The notes beneath the pieces are model-generated. The model was given only the letters and a program-made list of their open reading frames with translations. It did no database searches and was not told the DNA's origin. DNA of 64,000 bases, taken from positions 141,506 through 205,505 of the forward strand of contig JAJVDF010000583.1 of assembly GCA_022410635.1 (NCBI GenBank). The letters run 5' to 3'. This DNA is from Tretioscincus oriximinensis (lineage: Eukaryota > Chordata > Lepidosauria > Squamata > Gymnophthalmidae). Made by a program: the position numbers and the translations under genes. Shown one piece after another: positions 36,901 through 51,900 of this stretch (position 1 is the first letter of the stretch; every line of letters starts with the position of its first letter).

Positions 36901-39900
36901 GGAGAAAACAAACAAGCAGCTGCCAAGTTATGCCCACTGGTTCCAGCATTAAATTGTAAATGGTGATGAGGGGGGAGCTACCAAAATAGATAAAATGTAT
37001 TCATGAATCTGGGATTTGCTTTGTGAAGTGTTTTGAAAAGGAAAATTCTGTACTATTATACAAAGCACTCCAATTTTAAACAACTGTTTTCTGTCATGAC
37101 TATTAATTTTAATGAAGTTAATTTTCAATTAAGTAAACTTAGAAGTGCAACGCAGTTTCTGATTCTACTGTTAGAATCATTTCTGTTAGAATCAAGAGAT
37201 TTTACCTGGTTNAATGGAAAGTGGTGCCAGCATGAAATCCATGGACATGAGATAATGCTTCCATTTGGGCATGCTTGGTCGTGCCTTTTTGGGGATCATA
37301 GAAACATGTTGTGCCAGTCAACATGACGGCACCCTGTATATCTCATTACATCAGGAAAAGGTACTATGAAAACTGCTTTCCCCTATGTTTCCTTAAAGCA
37401 AAATCTTTTTCTCACTTTCCTTACATTAGGATAGTATGAGTGCTGCTAAACTGTGCATTCAAGTTATCCTATCATACTTTTGCCATGATTATCAACTGCT
37501 ATACTGGGAAATACTATTGTCTCAGGAAAATGAAAAATGGGTATCTAAATAGTTAAGAAAATTCAGTCATATTGAAATTCAGTCAAAATTCAATTCATAA
37601 CTTTTTAAAACATCCAGTCTTTCAATTCTAAATTTATTTATTTATTCATATTTATACCCCACGCTATATATAAAGGTCTTAGAGCAGTCAACAGAAAAGA
37701 CTGTGTCTTCAACTTATTTCAAGAAAATACTATGATCTTTGAAGAGAAGTTCCTTCCAAGGACATTTGTGGCAAAATTAATGCTTATTTACGTTGGACAC
37801 TTCCTATGTTTATTTTCCTATCATCAGTATTGAACCTTGATATTTAATTAGATATTTCACCTTCATAAACGTTGGTAAAGTTTCAGTGCAGTGTATTGTT
37901 TATGCATTTGATGTTTTTAGAGCACATTTACTATTATCCATGGAATGATATTCAAATAAATAATAGGGTTTATCGAATACTACAAATTGTAATCTGTTTT
38001 AAGAAAGAGTAAATTTGCCTAGAGCAGTATATTAATTAACCCCAAGAGCCTGGTTTGAAAATTGGAAAATACTGCATTTTTCATTAGAACTATGGATAAA
38101 GAAATCTGATCATACGTCATTAATTGTTAAAATGCCTTTGTGAGGCAAGATCTTTGTTNACTAATTAAAAGTATACTTTTTCAGGGCAAAATATTTAGGA
38201 AGTTTCCTAATTTTTGAGAACACGTTTACGGTATATGTTGCAGCTAATTTTGTACATGTGTGGTGTGGTGCCTAAAATCTTCAGGAGCATTTTCAAAAAT
38301 ACTTTGATTTATTGTGAAGTTTTGCTATTCATTTGTAAAGGAGAAGCAATTCAGTGCACCTATACCATTTTCAGTTTTTGGATACAGGTATGTGTGAGAA
38401 TAGAAAATGAGTTTGCATGTTTGTTTTAATTTTCAGAGAGTTATTGTTATTTCTTTCTGATAATATTTCCAACAAAGCAGATACAATAATATATTGTGTA
38501 TTAAAAATGATACATTGGTATTTAGTCTAATTTGCCGTTTTTGTGTGTCTTCCCTTATGCTTTTCTTCTGTGCTGCTAAAACATTAGTAATAGCATATAA
38601 AGCATGTAAATGTGCTTAATTCAAAGGAAAATTGGCTAAATTTCTTTAGAAGCAAAATTTAAGATTGTTGAGCTCGTTTTAAGGAACGAAGTAAAAAAAC
38701 TATTAAGAAATCTTTTGGTGATTCAGGGAAAGTCACAGAAAAATATATATTGAAGCAGATTTTTTGAAAAGAATGAATGGTCATTATAGAGAAATGGAAC
38801 TACCGCCATCTCCTTCCTCTGCTGTTATAAAGAAGCACAAATACAAGTCTCTTTTCCTTGGGTCTGTTCTTCCAGGACCACCATCAATCAAAAACNGAGA
38901 ATATTTTGTTCATTCATTCATTCATTCATACTTGTTCCCTACCTTATACCTGAAACAACAGTTTTAGAAGGCATAGCAGGCCTTCCTTGTTCTAAATTCT
39001 TTGATCTGTAAGTTAATTTGAATCATACTATTTCTCTTCTAAAGGTCCTTCCTTTCTAAAAGAATATACCCTGAGTACCATTCTGAATAAGGTTGCTTTC
39101 TGGTAACCCTTGGATACCCTCAAATCAACTCACAATGGTGTGTATCTTCATCAAATAATTAATGAAGCATAAGCGCACAATGTTGGTTCATGGCTCAATT
39201 GGAGGCTTTGCCTTATACATATTGAACTGTGTTTGGATGTGGTTGAAAACATGGCTTGGTGAGATCAAAGCTAGACTACCTACAGTTTTATCAATCTCTG
39301 AAAAATCAAATTGCCTGAGTCCTGTCAATAAAAGATGTTTCTAGNGTGTAAAAAAATATTGAGGATCATATGGTACTAATCAGGAGATTAAATTGTAAGA
39401 CAAAGTAGTCTTATAGACTTTTGTGTGTGTGTGCACAAATCATATAGATTTTTTTTAAAGGAGAAATTTTCCCCATGTTGTAAAATAAGGCATGTAATAG
39501 ACAGTATGATCATTTTGCTACAGTTGAAAACAGTGAGGTTTCACAGAGGCTGATGCCACCTTTAGAATTTTCTCTTGAAATGTGCCTTCTTTCATATTGT
39601 CCATTATATGTCTGCATCAATGGAATGAGATCATGTGACATTTTATGGGTATCAATCTCAATATGTGACCAACTGATCCAAAGGGCAAAGGCCATCAAGA
39701 GGCAGAAAGTGCTCCAGGAGTACAAAATCTGCACCATTCTCTCCTATAACTTTTTTTCATTCCTGCAACAGACTACAGAGGGCAGACACATGCAATTATG
39801 TGCCCCACATCTCAGGAGTGCATGCATACACCTGTTGCTTTAGCAAGTTTAGTTGATCACAGACTTGATACTGCATTTTCCAGTTCCTGCAGTGTGAAAA

Positions 39901-42900
39901 ACTGTGCCAGCAGTTGTTTTCCTGGGACAAGCATCCACCCTTTGGGTGAGGTTTGTCTACCAATAGACTGGCTTTGTTGCATACTGGTGGCCCAAACAAT
40001 GTTTTGAGGGCTTTTGTTCAAAGAATATGCTTTCCAATAAGTTTATCTCGCCATTTCTGTTGAGGCCTGTGCAAATGGGGCCTGAAGAGAATATCTGCAA
40101 CATGAAAGTACAAGGAGTGCTAAATTAAATTGGACTCATACCTCTGATAACCCAGCACTTTGTTCACACAATGGTAAAAAACCAAAACTGAACAAGGAGG
40201 CCCATTGACAGTGCCCCCTTCCTCCTGCCTTCTCTTTCCTCTCTCCCCCTCCTTCTCTTTCTCCTTGCCCTACTTCTTCCTCACTTCCCTCTATACTTTT
40301 CTCTCTTTACTTCTAGTTTGTCTCCCATTCTTCCTTTTATCCCCTTTCCCCTTCTGCTTGCATAAGTGTGTTAGATCTTTATCTGGTACACTTCCGGTTC
40401 AATTACACATTCCTCCATGAAGTCAGGGGAGTGATCTTGTTCAATCACAGTTCTTTAGAACTCTTAGCCCTGCCTACTTCACAGCACGTCTGTTGTGGAG
40501 AAAGCAACAAAAGCTATGCATGCCATCCTTTGGTGAAATAAACACTATTATTGTTTCATATGAAAAGTCAAATTTGGAATGCTTCTTATATAATGGAAAC
40601 AGACTTCTTAGTTAAATTGTATTTTCTGAATATAAAATTTAATATTCACTTAGGAAGAGCTTCCTTATTATCCCCCNCCCAGTTTATTCTGTCCATACTA
40701 TATTAACATCTATTTATAACCTGTTTGAACTTGTATCTAGCTAATTAAGTTTTAGCATTGTGTCTTAGTAAATATTATATTTTCTATTAGCCATAATTAA
40801 ATTAAAAAAATCTTGTTTGTACTTGTATTCTATGAATCATGGTTTAGCCTTGATATCCGTATCTTGGATCAGATTTTTTTAATGTCTAAATATATTATGA
40901 ATTACATTTAAGTTTCATGATGACTATGGCTCATTATGCACAGATTTACTAATCCAGTTTAAGGAGCTCACTGGTTGGCACGGGCTAGTGTAGGATTACC
41001 AAATAAAATCCAGGTTAAAGATTTACACCTTTAATGGGCATGAAAATGTATTTTCCCTATCTGAGCATTAGAAGCTATACCTGGTGAAAATTCCTCTGTT
41101 CTATATCAATTAAAGGTGTCAACTTTTATCCTAGGTTTTATTCAGTAACTTTAAGATAGACCTAATCCAGATTAGATCTGTACTAGGAGTTATTTTCATT
41201 CCAGGGGATCAAATTTGTATAAAATAAAATACCTGAGAACTGTGACCCTTATAGATTATATTTAGCCAGGATTTTCAGAGAGGAAACCATTTAGATGGGA
41301 AGAGAATTAAACAGTAACAGTAAATAATAATTGCTTATTAGCAAATTTCCTAGGGGATTTTTCAGTCTAAAAGGTAGCAGAGATTGGAAAAAGAAATACA
41401 GGAGAACCCTTGTTATAACAAACCTCATTATAATGAAATTCGCAATGTAACAAACGAATTAGGAAGTCCTGGTAGAACATGCTTGACAGCAATATAAAAA
41501 TACCCCTGCTGTTACAAACTTCATCACTACAGAGCAAAGATTTTTCAAACTACCAGTGAATGGCAGGATTAAATCCAAAATAAGGCCTGCCATAGTCTTT
41601 CCTGACATGTGTATGGCCAAGCGCAGTGGGGACAGGGTTTTAAAGTAACTTTTGCAATTGTTTGTGGGATTTACAAGTGCATTAAAGCTGGTTTTACAAT
41701 GGTTTGTTTTGTTAACAAGTGCATTAAAGTCACCTTTGCAGTTACGTTTAAGGCTGCATTCTTACATCATTTATTTATTCCACTATAGTTGGATATTCCA
41801 GAATAAAGCACTGTGGAGATGGATTTATTTCAGAATATCCATGCTTTATTCTGGAATATCCAATTGTAGTGCTGTATTCGCACTATAACAAAACATGGAG
41901 TGGAAAGCACTTTAGAAATTTTCTAATTGAACCCGAATTGGATACTTAAAAATAATGTACATACACTAGGTAATGGTGCCCTGTGAGTGGAGAAGGGAGA
42001 GCGCATGTTAAAGCTTTGGGTAGAAGACTGGGTAGAAGATTGCCATGAAATTGAAATCATGGTTGTGTGTGCTGTGATCAGGAGGAACTGGCCGAAAATG
42101 TTATGACCTCAGCCACCCAGCTCGGGAACACTCCCTTTTACTCCTTTCATTATTGGCTGGAGCTCTCATCTCATTACAGTTCAGCTCGACTCTGAGATGG
42201 GAGCACACGCACACATGAGAATGGCTACAGAGAACTCTGTGGCCAGAGTTCAACAAACGCAAATTACAAAATGGAGCAGCGGCGACAGAATTTGGCCTCA
42301 AGCTGCACAGCAGAAACGAGCGGTGTGTGTATAGAATGGATGCAGAAGCACTTCCACTTTTGATTTTTATGCAAATAGGGACGTTCACATCGCAGTTGTG
42401 TCATTTTTATGGGCAGAGCGTTTGCAGCCAAAGCGACATGGGGATGCAGCCAAAGTCACTTTTGCAATGGTTTAGGATATTTATAATTGCGTTAAAGTCG
42501 CTTTTGCAGTGGTTTGGGGTGTTTACAAGTGTATTACTATGATGACTTACTGATGTCATTTTTTTGCATTGGTTTCAGTACAACAAAGTTTCATTATAAC
42601 ACACACTTTTTTCTGGTCTCTTGGAGTTCGTTATAACGAGGTTTCACCTGTAGTAAGCAAGTGGCAATGTCTAGTGAATGTATGGGATAGTTTCATTGTG
42701 TGCACTAACACTAAATTGCTGCTGGTGACAAAGAGCGTAAATTGCTAGGCTTGTAGCAGGAAGAGATAAGTCATCAGTTTTTAGGGTGTGATGTGCAAAA
42801 AAGATCTGCTGATATTATGCTCATGCAATAACGCCTCCACAGATGAGCTCAGATAGGTGAGTCCTGCAACTATCTGCAGGCTAGATATTGTAACAAATGC

Positions 42901-45900
42901 ATACTAGATTAACTATGTATGGGGCAACTGTGTTAGACTTTACATGAGTTGTAAGATCTTGGAGATTACTGCTTAAATAAGGAATATTTTAAAGTCATGC
43001 AGTTTGATTTAGAGCAGACAAAGAGTAAATTCAACCGTGCAGATTACTACTAGAAATAGCTGTTCAGATATTTCAATTGATTGCTCAATTTTAGGATAAA
43101 ATCCAAGGTAGAGTTTTGGCCTTTTCATGGCTACCAGTGGCAGTATAAGGCTGGCAGTTTCAATTCTGGTTCCTTCTTGCACCGTCTCCTTGGTAGTGTG
43201 GTGATGTCATCCTCCTCATGGCCTGGCATGGGTAGAAGTGGACTCCTGGAAGCTTACTATGCTGCTCTTAGTCAGTGGTTTTGAACTGTTTACTAGACAA
43301 AGGTGCACAGGAGATTCAAACAGCTCCTGAGAAAATGGGAATGTTAATTCCAGTTCACCCTTAGGGACCTCTTGCACCCAGGAAAATGGCAGACACACAT
43401 TGCCTTTGATAGCCATTGAAAGGCCAAAACTCTATCCTGGATTTTGTGTGCGAACCCTACTTCATTCAGAAAGGGCCCTAGCTAAAGAAGTAATGTTAAT
43501 TAAAGTAGCTAGTGTTGATTATCCAGCTAAGTTATTTTCTCAGGTCACTCTTCCATTGTTCTTTCTAGGAAATTTTCATTATGAAAGCAGCTTCTGTTGG
43601 ATTTTTACCATCTCCCACTTTTATTAATGCTAAAAAAATTTAAAATTACTTCAGATGCAGCATTTGTTATAAATTTATATAATATAACTACCTCATACAT
43701 TCATCTTCATGCATTTTCAGGCTTGTTCAAAAACTTTTAAAGTATTTCAGTCTTAAAAAAGGATTATAAATATGTTGCCACATTTAAATTGTTTGATTTC
43801 ATTTATGTCTGAAGGAAAGCTAGTCTTTCTGAAGGTTCTAGCTTTTATGAAACTGGTAGAAACCTGCCTTTCTGGTTTATAGTCTTCTTACTGATCTTAT
43901 AGTCTTATGACTCATTTGAACAATTCTTTGTTCACTCTTGAAAGCATTACTGATGGTATTTCAAATAAACTTGTCNGCTGTGAACATGCAAGCCTTTAGT
44001 TAGTTTGATCTATTAGTAGTTTATAACTTTGGGGAATATCCCTCACTTTCATTGTTTGCACTCCTTTTCTCTGACGTTCCTCTGATGAAATTTTGCACTC
44101 CAAATGCTATTTTTAGAAATTAAGATCTCAGCGTAATGTAAAAGTTTCAGGTTTTCATCAAGGGCCCCTGATCACACACCATTATTTTGACCTTCACCCA
44201 ATCTCTTTTAAGCTTAAATTGGATTATGAGCCTGAAATGAAGAGCTTACACTTCTGTTGCTGCTGTCACCTGACTTTTGAAAGCATGGTAACCTGAGTTT
44301 GGGGGCAAGAGTGAGGGGCAGGTATGTGTCAAGATTTGGTGGACGGGGGAACTGNAACTACTAAGGCTGGGGTAGGCACATGTGATTTAGTTCCAATACC
44401 ATCGTCTCCATCATGCCTCTTTCTTTTTAAAAAAAATAATTTTATTGAAATAAATCAGCAAAGTTAACAGAATATGAGAGGCATTGAGATATTACCATCA
44501 TAACATAAAAGTGGTATGTAACTGGAACCGGTCAAGGCCATAGAATGATACAGAATCTGAACTGGGACCGACCCCTGGCATCCAAGGGGAACCAATTTCA
44601 GCAACATTATAGGTTCGATGGCAAAAACGAGAGCCAATGTGTAAGTTTCTTGTTACAAAGGGAAGCACAATAAAGAGCATTCAGACAAAGAGAGTGATCA
44701 GTTCTGGCAGCTTGAAAAAAGGGACCTCATTTAGTTAAGAAGTCCGCCTGGTGATTTTCCTTAGAACCAAGCATTCTACGGGATTGTACATGCATATGTT
44801 CGTTGAGAATTAAAGTCCAAATTTTATCAATCCAATATCTTTTGTCGAGTAGATCAGTGGTTTTCCAGTGTTGAGCTCTGAGAGCTTTAGCCGTGGTTAA
44901 TAATGACTTAATTAAGGCACGATGCAGGAGGGATGAATGGTCATGTTTAAACAGAAAAAGAAAGACTAGTCCAATGGTGAGGGTGACATCCATCTTTAGG
45001 ATATTATTCAAAGNGGTCTGGACCATTTGCCAAAATGAGTAAATTTTTGGGCAATCCCACCACATATGAACATATGTACCAATTTGCGTGCATCCATGCC
45101 AGCAAAGTGGGCTTAAGCTATNATTAATGCGATGTAGCATTAAAGGGGTGTAATTCCATTTATAGATAATCTTAAAGGTGAGTTCTCGGTCATCACGCCT
45201 CTTTCTGAGTTCTCATGACATTCTCTAGTTTTCCTTGATATGCTCCGCTCCCCCTATTACCATGCAGTAGATGGCAACCCCNCAGCTGCTCCCACTGCCA
45301 AGTAGATCTAGGGAAGATTGGCAAGCCCACTGGGGATGTTGGTGGATTCGCTAAGGCTCTTACTACTATGTTAGGGATCACGAAGAGTGGAGGGCATCAT
45401 AAGAGCCCAGGGGAAACTATGCAGGGGGGATTGTGTGTGAGAGAGATTACTGACACTAAATCATGCCTCCTATGACCCCTAGCCCCATCTCTTTCATCAG
45501 TTCCCTCCCTTCTAAACTAAGCACATGTGGTTGTTGCTCCCAATGCCAGAACTATTATCATACTTTTAGGGGCTAGACCAATGGCAGTGGCAGTGGTGGC
45601 AGAAGACTGACTTTGACTTTAGCTTAAAACATATCATTTGAAGATTAAATTGGTGCTTTTCTGCTGGGTGCTGCTATGGTTGTTAGTGCCCATTAATGGA
45701 AAGCTAGTTGCAACCCCAGTGGACATTTCTATAGGGTTGGTGATTACTAATCAACAATTTCTCAGTGAGACTTTGAATCCANTGATGGAAACTGAATGAA
45801 AGGATGTCAGCAGATTGCTTCTGACAGAGACCTGGTCCAGTGAGCTGGAAAACAGAAAGATCTCCTGTTTGCTTTTCCTTGAACACTTGGTGTTTTTGCT

Positions 45901-48900
45901 GATATAGGCTATTCTTTGGAACAGCTTTAGGGTTTGATAGATGAAGGCATTTGTCTGCACTAATATGCAAGCTTCTGTTATATCCTGGAATGAGATCCAG
46001 TTCTGAAAGGGTCAAGACTTTTTCACAAACAGACCTTTCCAGTCTTAAGACTTGAGTAGAGCTATACATAGACACCTTTATCCTCCTATTTCTTACTATT
46101 TTTTNAAAAAATAGGGTAAAGGAATATAACAAGATATATTTCTGAAACATTGTAAGCATTTTGCCTTTTCATTGGGCAAGTACAATAATTAATTAGTGAA
46201 TGTATTTTTATAGAGTTAGGTGAAATAAAAGAAGTTTAGATATTCTGGATCATTGGAACTTGGGGACTAAAGTTATGTCTTTTAACCAGTTTGGTTTTTG
46301 TTTATTTAACTTCTATTTGATGGCATGTTTATTTAATTTCTGTGTTGGTTAGAGAACATAAAGAAGAACATTTTGCTTGATGGGAAGAATAATCAGGCAT
46401 CAGAATAAGGAAGTTGGGGGAAATTGGTTTTTGGGGTAGCGTGAAACAGGACTAGGAGCAGCATGGATGAGAGAAGTGGCAGCAAGAATGTGATTGAAAT
46501 TTGGAAAATTAACATTTTAAAAAATATATTTTATTGATTTTTATAGTTAACATATAATTACAATAAACAAAAACACAGGTATTCCACCATCACTCCTCCA
46601 CCCAGGGCACATTATGAGTCAGTTTACAATTGAAAAACAATTGTCCCTTCAGTACTTTTCACCTTCTTTTCCAGGTAATTTTTATGGGTCTCCAGTTTCT
46701 TTTAGAATTGAGACAGTAAAAACAGTACAGATTAGTGTTTCAATAACACTAAATACAAAGCTTATTTGCTGATAATTTTCTTTGGGCAATCTGAGTTGGA
46801 GTGCAGTGGCTTTTTCCACTTATTGAGATTTTAAAGACCAGTGAGCCTGTTTCTAACTAATAAAACCATCTCCTTTGAGAGACAAAGTTAGCTGAATGCA
46901 TGAATGCCGCTGTGCAGTTGACAAAAGAATGAACACTTGTATGTAAGACTCTGTACATTCTTTCCCACAGAAGTCAACGAGAGGGTCGGTTGTCCTAGGC
47001 TACGTATTCCGGCATTTAAACCTCGTGGAGATAGATTACTTTGGCTTGCGTTACTGTGACAGAAGTCATCAAACAGTAAGTTGAAGCACAACACTTTTTT
47101 GTTGATGTTGGTAGTCAATGCTACTTTATCATTTATTATTCTTGTTCAATTTATTTTTTAGATATATACTCTTGTTAGTAAACCAGTCTGTAGCCTAAGT
47201 CAACTTCTGGTGTATAGTTCTAACAGGACTCTTATTTTTCTTGGATAATGAAAAATTATGTTAAAAAGACAGTAGTCCAAATGAGGCATGCTGTTTTGGA
47301 AATAGAAACAAGTTCTAATGATTGCAATGCTATAAAACAAGTTGAAATTAAAGAATTAAAATCTTATGTTATCTTTTAAGTATGCTTTTAAAATGCAGAA
47401 TGTGTTTAGGGTGGAACTTTCACTAGGCCTAATGCTGCAACTGGTTGGGAAAGACAGAAATGTTAGCATCACAGTATATGGACAATTACAGATCAGCTGC
47501 CCTTTCCATGGGAGCATTATGAGCCTCTGTCCAAATGTGTGAAAAACTGGATATGAACTTCTAAAAATATGACAAAAAGTAAATAAAACAGGTTTGCTTT
47601 ATTAGTCAATTACAGAGAAATAGCCGTGTTAGTCCAGTAGAAAGTCCAGCAAAGGGGCTACTAGCACTTAGAGACTAACAGGAGAAAAGTGGGTGGCATA
47701 AGCTTTCATAGACACATCTACTTCTTCAGATGCTGCAGTAGACGTGTCTATGGAAGCTTATGCCACCCACTTTTCTCCTGTTAGTCTCTAAGTGCTACTA
47801 GCCCCTTTGCTGGATTTGCTTTATTAGGTCTTACTTCATTAATACTTTAATAGATCTTTTCCACATTGGGCCTTATTTCAGACTATATCCTGACATAGAG
47901 GCCTGTGACCTACATGCTTGTACAAACTACAGCTCTATCTAGAATGCAGCCAAAGTTCTGCTACTAAACAACATTATGATAGCTGGGCAGCGGTCTGGCG
48001 CCTATGCAGTGACTGCATGGCGAGGATAAATGCTGACCTCCATCTGGTGCTACATAGCTGGTGTGATTGACTCTGTGTGAATGTGCAGCTTCCATTTTGA
48101 GGAACAGCAGGTAAGCAAATAAGTGCCTGCCTTGCCTTGTACTGTAGGAATATTGGAACTCGCCAAGAATTTTTGCTTTCCTGCTATAATTTGTAGTATG
48201 ACATTAGGGCTTTATTGCATCACTATGATGTGATGCTGCTGGGTTAGGAGACCGTGAAGCAATTCCACCATTGTGGGGCTCCATGACCATGCCATAGATC
48301 TAAAAGTACCATATTTGGATGAAGCCTTTGACTCATGGCCCCATGTGCTTAAGGCAGATGGTAGTCTGTAGGTAGAAAAAGATTCCTCTGACCAGTTTAG
48401 TTTATCTTTGGGAAACTTAGAAGACTTCATCTTATGCCATTTGATGACCACGCATGGATGAACGTTGTGTTTCTAGACTTCATAAGAAAGTCTTTTTTTT
48501 TTTTTAAGGATTTAAGATGAAAATTCTGAGACAAAGGAGCTGTATAGGTAGCAGCAGGCCATTAAATAAATATANGTGGCTTTTTCAGTTCTAGCTAAAG
48601 AGGAAAATAGAAACTCTGTTTTTATGAATCTGAATCTTCCATGTTACGGCTTAAACTTAAAAGCAGAGTTTCTGTCATTACTTACACACACTCATCCATT
48701 CTCATCACAACCCTCATTGTATTCTTGCTATTGATCTTGGCCATTAAACACATCTGGTATGTACTGCATTTTTGTACTCTTTGTTCTGATAAAGAGGGAG
48801 CTCTTGTTACCAATTTATAAGGCTAAACACATGATGGCTTTAGATTTTGTTACAGGCAAATGTTACAGGAGAAAGATTAAGAAAATAAAAGAAAAGCCAG

Positions 48901-51900
48901 GATCTCTTCCCCCACAAAATTGAAATCTTATAAATGCAAATCTTCAAGGTTTATATAATGGACGTAAGTAATGACACGCAGACACAAAGAGATTATTGAA
49001 ATAGGGAAAGAACTGTCACATGGAGCATTTATTACTGATGTTTATTAGAGGATCAGGATATGACTGGCCATGTGGTCCAGTGGTACTGTATCATATGGCA
49101 NTGGCAGCTGTGATAACCTGTTAATTGCATTGAAGTACTATTGCTAAATTGGACTACTAATAAGGCTCGCATCGCTGAGCCAAAAGTTCCAAGAACTGTC
49201 ATTAGGCTTTATGGACCAATGACAAGGCTTGGAACTTTAGACTTGGTGGCGCCATAGACTGCCCAGCTGTCCTCCCAACTGGTGGAGAGGGCAGGCTCCA
49301 GAGCTGATGCATGGCATAAACCACTGTCGCACAGGAACAGAGGAGGGAGCTCGAGGCACAGAGGAGCATGAGGGAGGCTACAACTGTACCGGTGGTAGGG
49401 GGGCCACCTTACAACCCAATTTGCTCCGATTTTGTGATCACCTCTATTTTTTACAAAATATTACATGATCAACACTTTCCTGACCCTTTATACATGAAGA
49501 ATATTCTTAATTGTATTTTTAAAATCTTCACTCTCCATATGTATGTTAGACACAGCATTGAACCCGTTGGTCACCTCTCAGCCAGGATAGACCATCTGTT
49601 CCACCCTGAGAACTGTTGTGACAAAGTTTCTTACAAGGCCTTTTTGGTAGCATATTGTCTTCCTCTGATTGTGCTTATGTGTGTGTTTCCAAAATGCCTC
49701 CTTTGCATTCTGGATCATAGAAGTGAACAGGTGAACAAACGTGTCCTCAACAGATGTCTAAACATGTACAGTGTACAGCCTGTCACATCCCAGTGGGGAA
49801 ACCATTCCACAACCTGGGGGCTATCATAGAAGGCCCTCCAATGAATTCACACTTATTTAACAAGTGAAGGATATGGGACTGTCAGGAGAGCCTTGTTAGA
49901 AGATCTTAACATTAAAATATTAAAACATTAAAATAAGTAACTAAAATCTATAAAGTAATAAGAGAGAAATGGTAAAGGTTAGTCCAATCAGACAGCAACG
50001 GGGCTGTAACGCCTCCCGCCCTCATTTCTGATTGGACTATTGACAGCAGAGAAACATCACTGATCAATGGCAGATGCTGCAGGCACGTGCCAGTTGGGCC
50101 TTTAGGGTTGGTTCTTGTAACTGCCCCTGCTCTTTCGAATGCTAAGGAAGGTAGGAGTAGCTGGGGAGGCGGCAGGAACCGATGGTGTGTTCCACAGGCG
50201 GACACCAGTCAGGCCCTCGGCTGCTCTGGGGGAGGCAGTGGAAACTGACGGCATGTGTCACAGGCAATGCCAGTTGTTGGTTCTGACCACCTCCCCCTGC
50301 CCTCCGTACATCAAGGAAACAGCTGGGGGAGGCGGCGGGAAGGCAGCCAAGAGCCCGAGCTTATTTTTGATAATTAGTTTGGGCTAATCCTCCTAGTAAT
50401 TAAATAATTTAAACACATTTTGCTATTATATTCTCAAGGGTTAAGTAAATAAAAAAGCTTTCCCTTCTTGATATTACGAAGTGGACATCTCTGGGGAGCA
50501 TGACTGAAGCCTGGATGTCATTATTGAAAAAGCCTTTGCCTTTATAACCATCTGCTTCTCTTGTTTGACAGAAGTCCTTGATGGGTAATAAAATGCAATG
50601 ACTCCTCACATATATAGACAATGTAGAATTTATTTGCAAATATGGTAACTGCTGTGTAATCTTTATTCATTTATATATAACTTCCACAGAGGCCTGTGCA
50701 AGCATGGTCAAAATAAACAGACATCACTAGTGGTTGTTCTTGGTGGATATAAACGAAGGAAATGAAACACATGGATTTGGGACACATAGCAATATTTCAT
50801 TGCACATGTGTAAACTAGCTGGCTCACAGGGTCTGTTTGAACAAGTCTGAGTGCTTAGTAGAACAAAGTTATACTTGTGTGATGAAAGCCATAGTTTAGT
50901 TGTCTTCAGTTGTTAGTAGGAAAGCAGAAGGGACCCACAGAACGGGACAAGAAGAAGAGGATCAGTATATAATTTATAGCTTTTGCCATAGGGGCAGTTA
51001 GATGATTAACATATAAAATAGTTTCACTCTTAGTTTCCTACAAATAGGTTCAGAGCTTTTAACTTATGTTTGGCCCAATCAGGGTGCACTTTAAAAAAAA
51101 TCAGTCTGTTTTTACAAATTAGAAAGCATCAGGTACAATTGTTACATCACGATAATGTTCAGATTCAGTCTTTTCTTGCCTTAATCATCTACCAGTTCCA
51201 AAAAGCATTAATCATATGGATCATTAGATTTGAAGAGATTTTACACCAGCTGTCCTATACTCAGTTAGTTCATTAATTCAGACACTAACAGTTTTATGAG
51301 ACTGTGATGATATAGTTTTAAATTTGCCTATTGCCATCATAATGAACCTCTGCCTTGTGGTGGTCCACCAGCCCAGTAAAAAGTGAAATATTCCTTATGC
51401 TGTGTTTTTAAACAGGATCTTGAAAAGATTCTGCTAGTTAAGTGTTGAGAGATGGGTTATCTCTTCAAGAAAATAGCCAAGCTCTATTGAAGATAAGCAG
51501 AAGCCAAAAGATTCTGTGGGCATATAGGAACATAAAAATCTGTCACCTCTTGAAAGCCACAATCACATCTTTACTTTTTTCTGGACTAAATCACATTCTT
51601 CAAGATTGAAAATGAACTGAAGATGGTTTAAAGCAGGGCTTTCCAACTGGCAGACCTCTAGATGTTCCTGAATTACAAAGCATTCCATTACACTCCCATT
51701 CTACTGAACCAAATGGAAAGCTGGGAGTTATAGTTTAGGTCAGGAACATCTGGATACTCCTGGTTTAAATTAATAGAGTGTGTCCACAGCTGGAATTGCT
51801 TTCCCTTCCAGGCTTCTAAAATTTTCTGTATGCTTACTGGAAGTGGCAGACACTTTTGTTCCAAAGCAATAATAGTGTTGGATTACTTCACCTATAGATT

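Noticed and set aside
49368..49829. 153-codon + strand frame
   Set aside because: Its last part runs into an antisense L2-type LINE fragment, there is no recognisable domain, and no splice or promoter context supports a gene.
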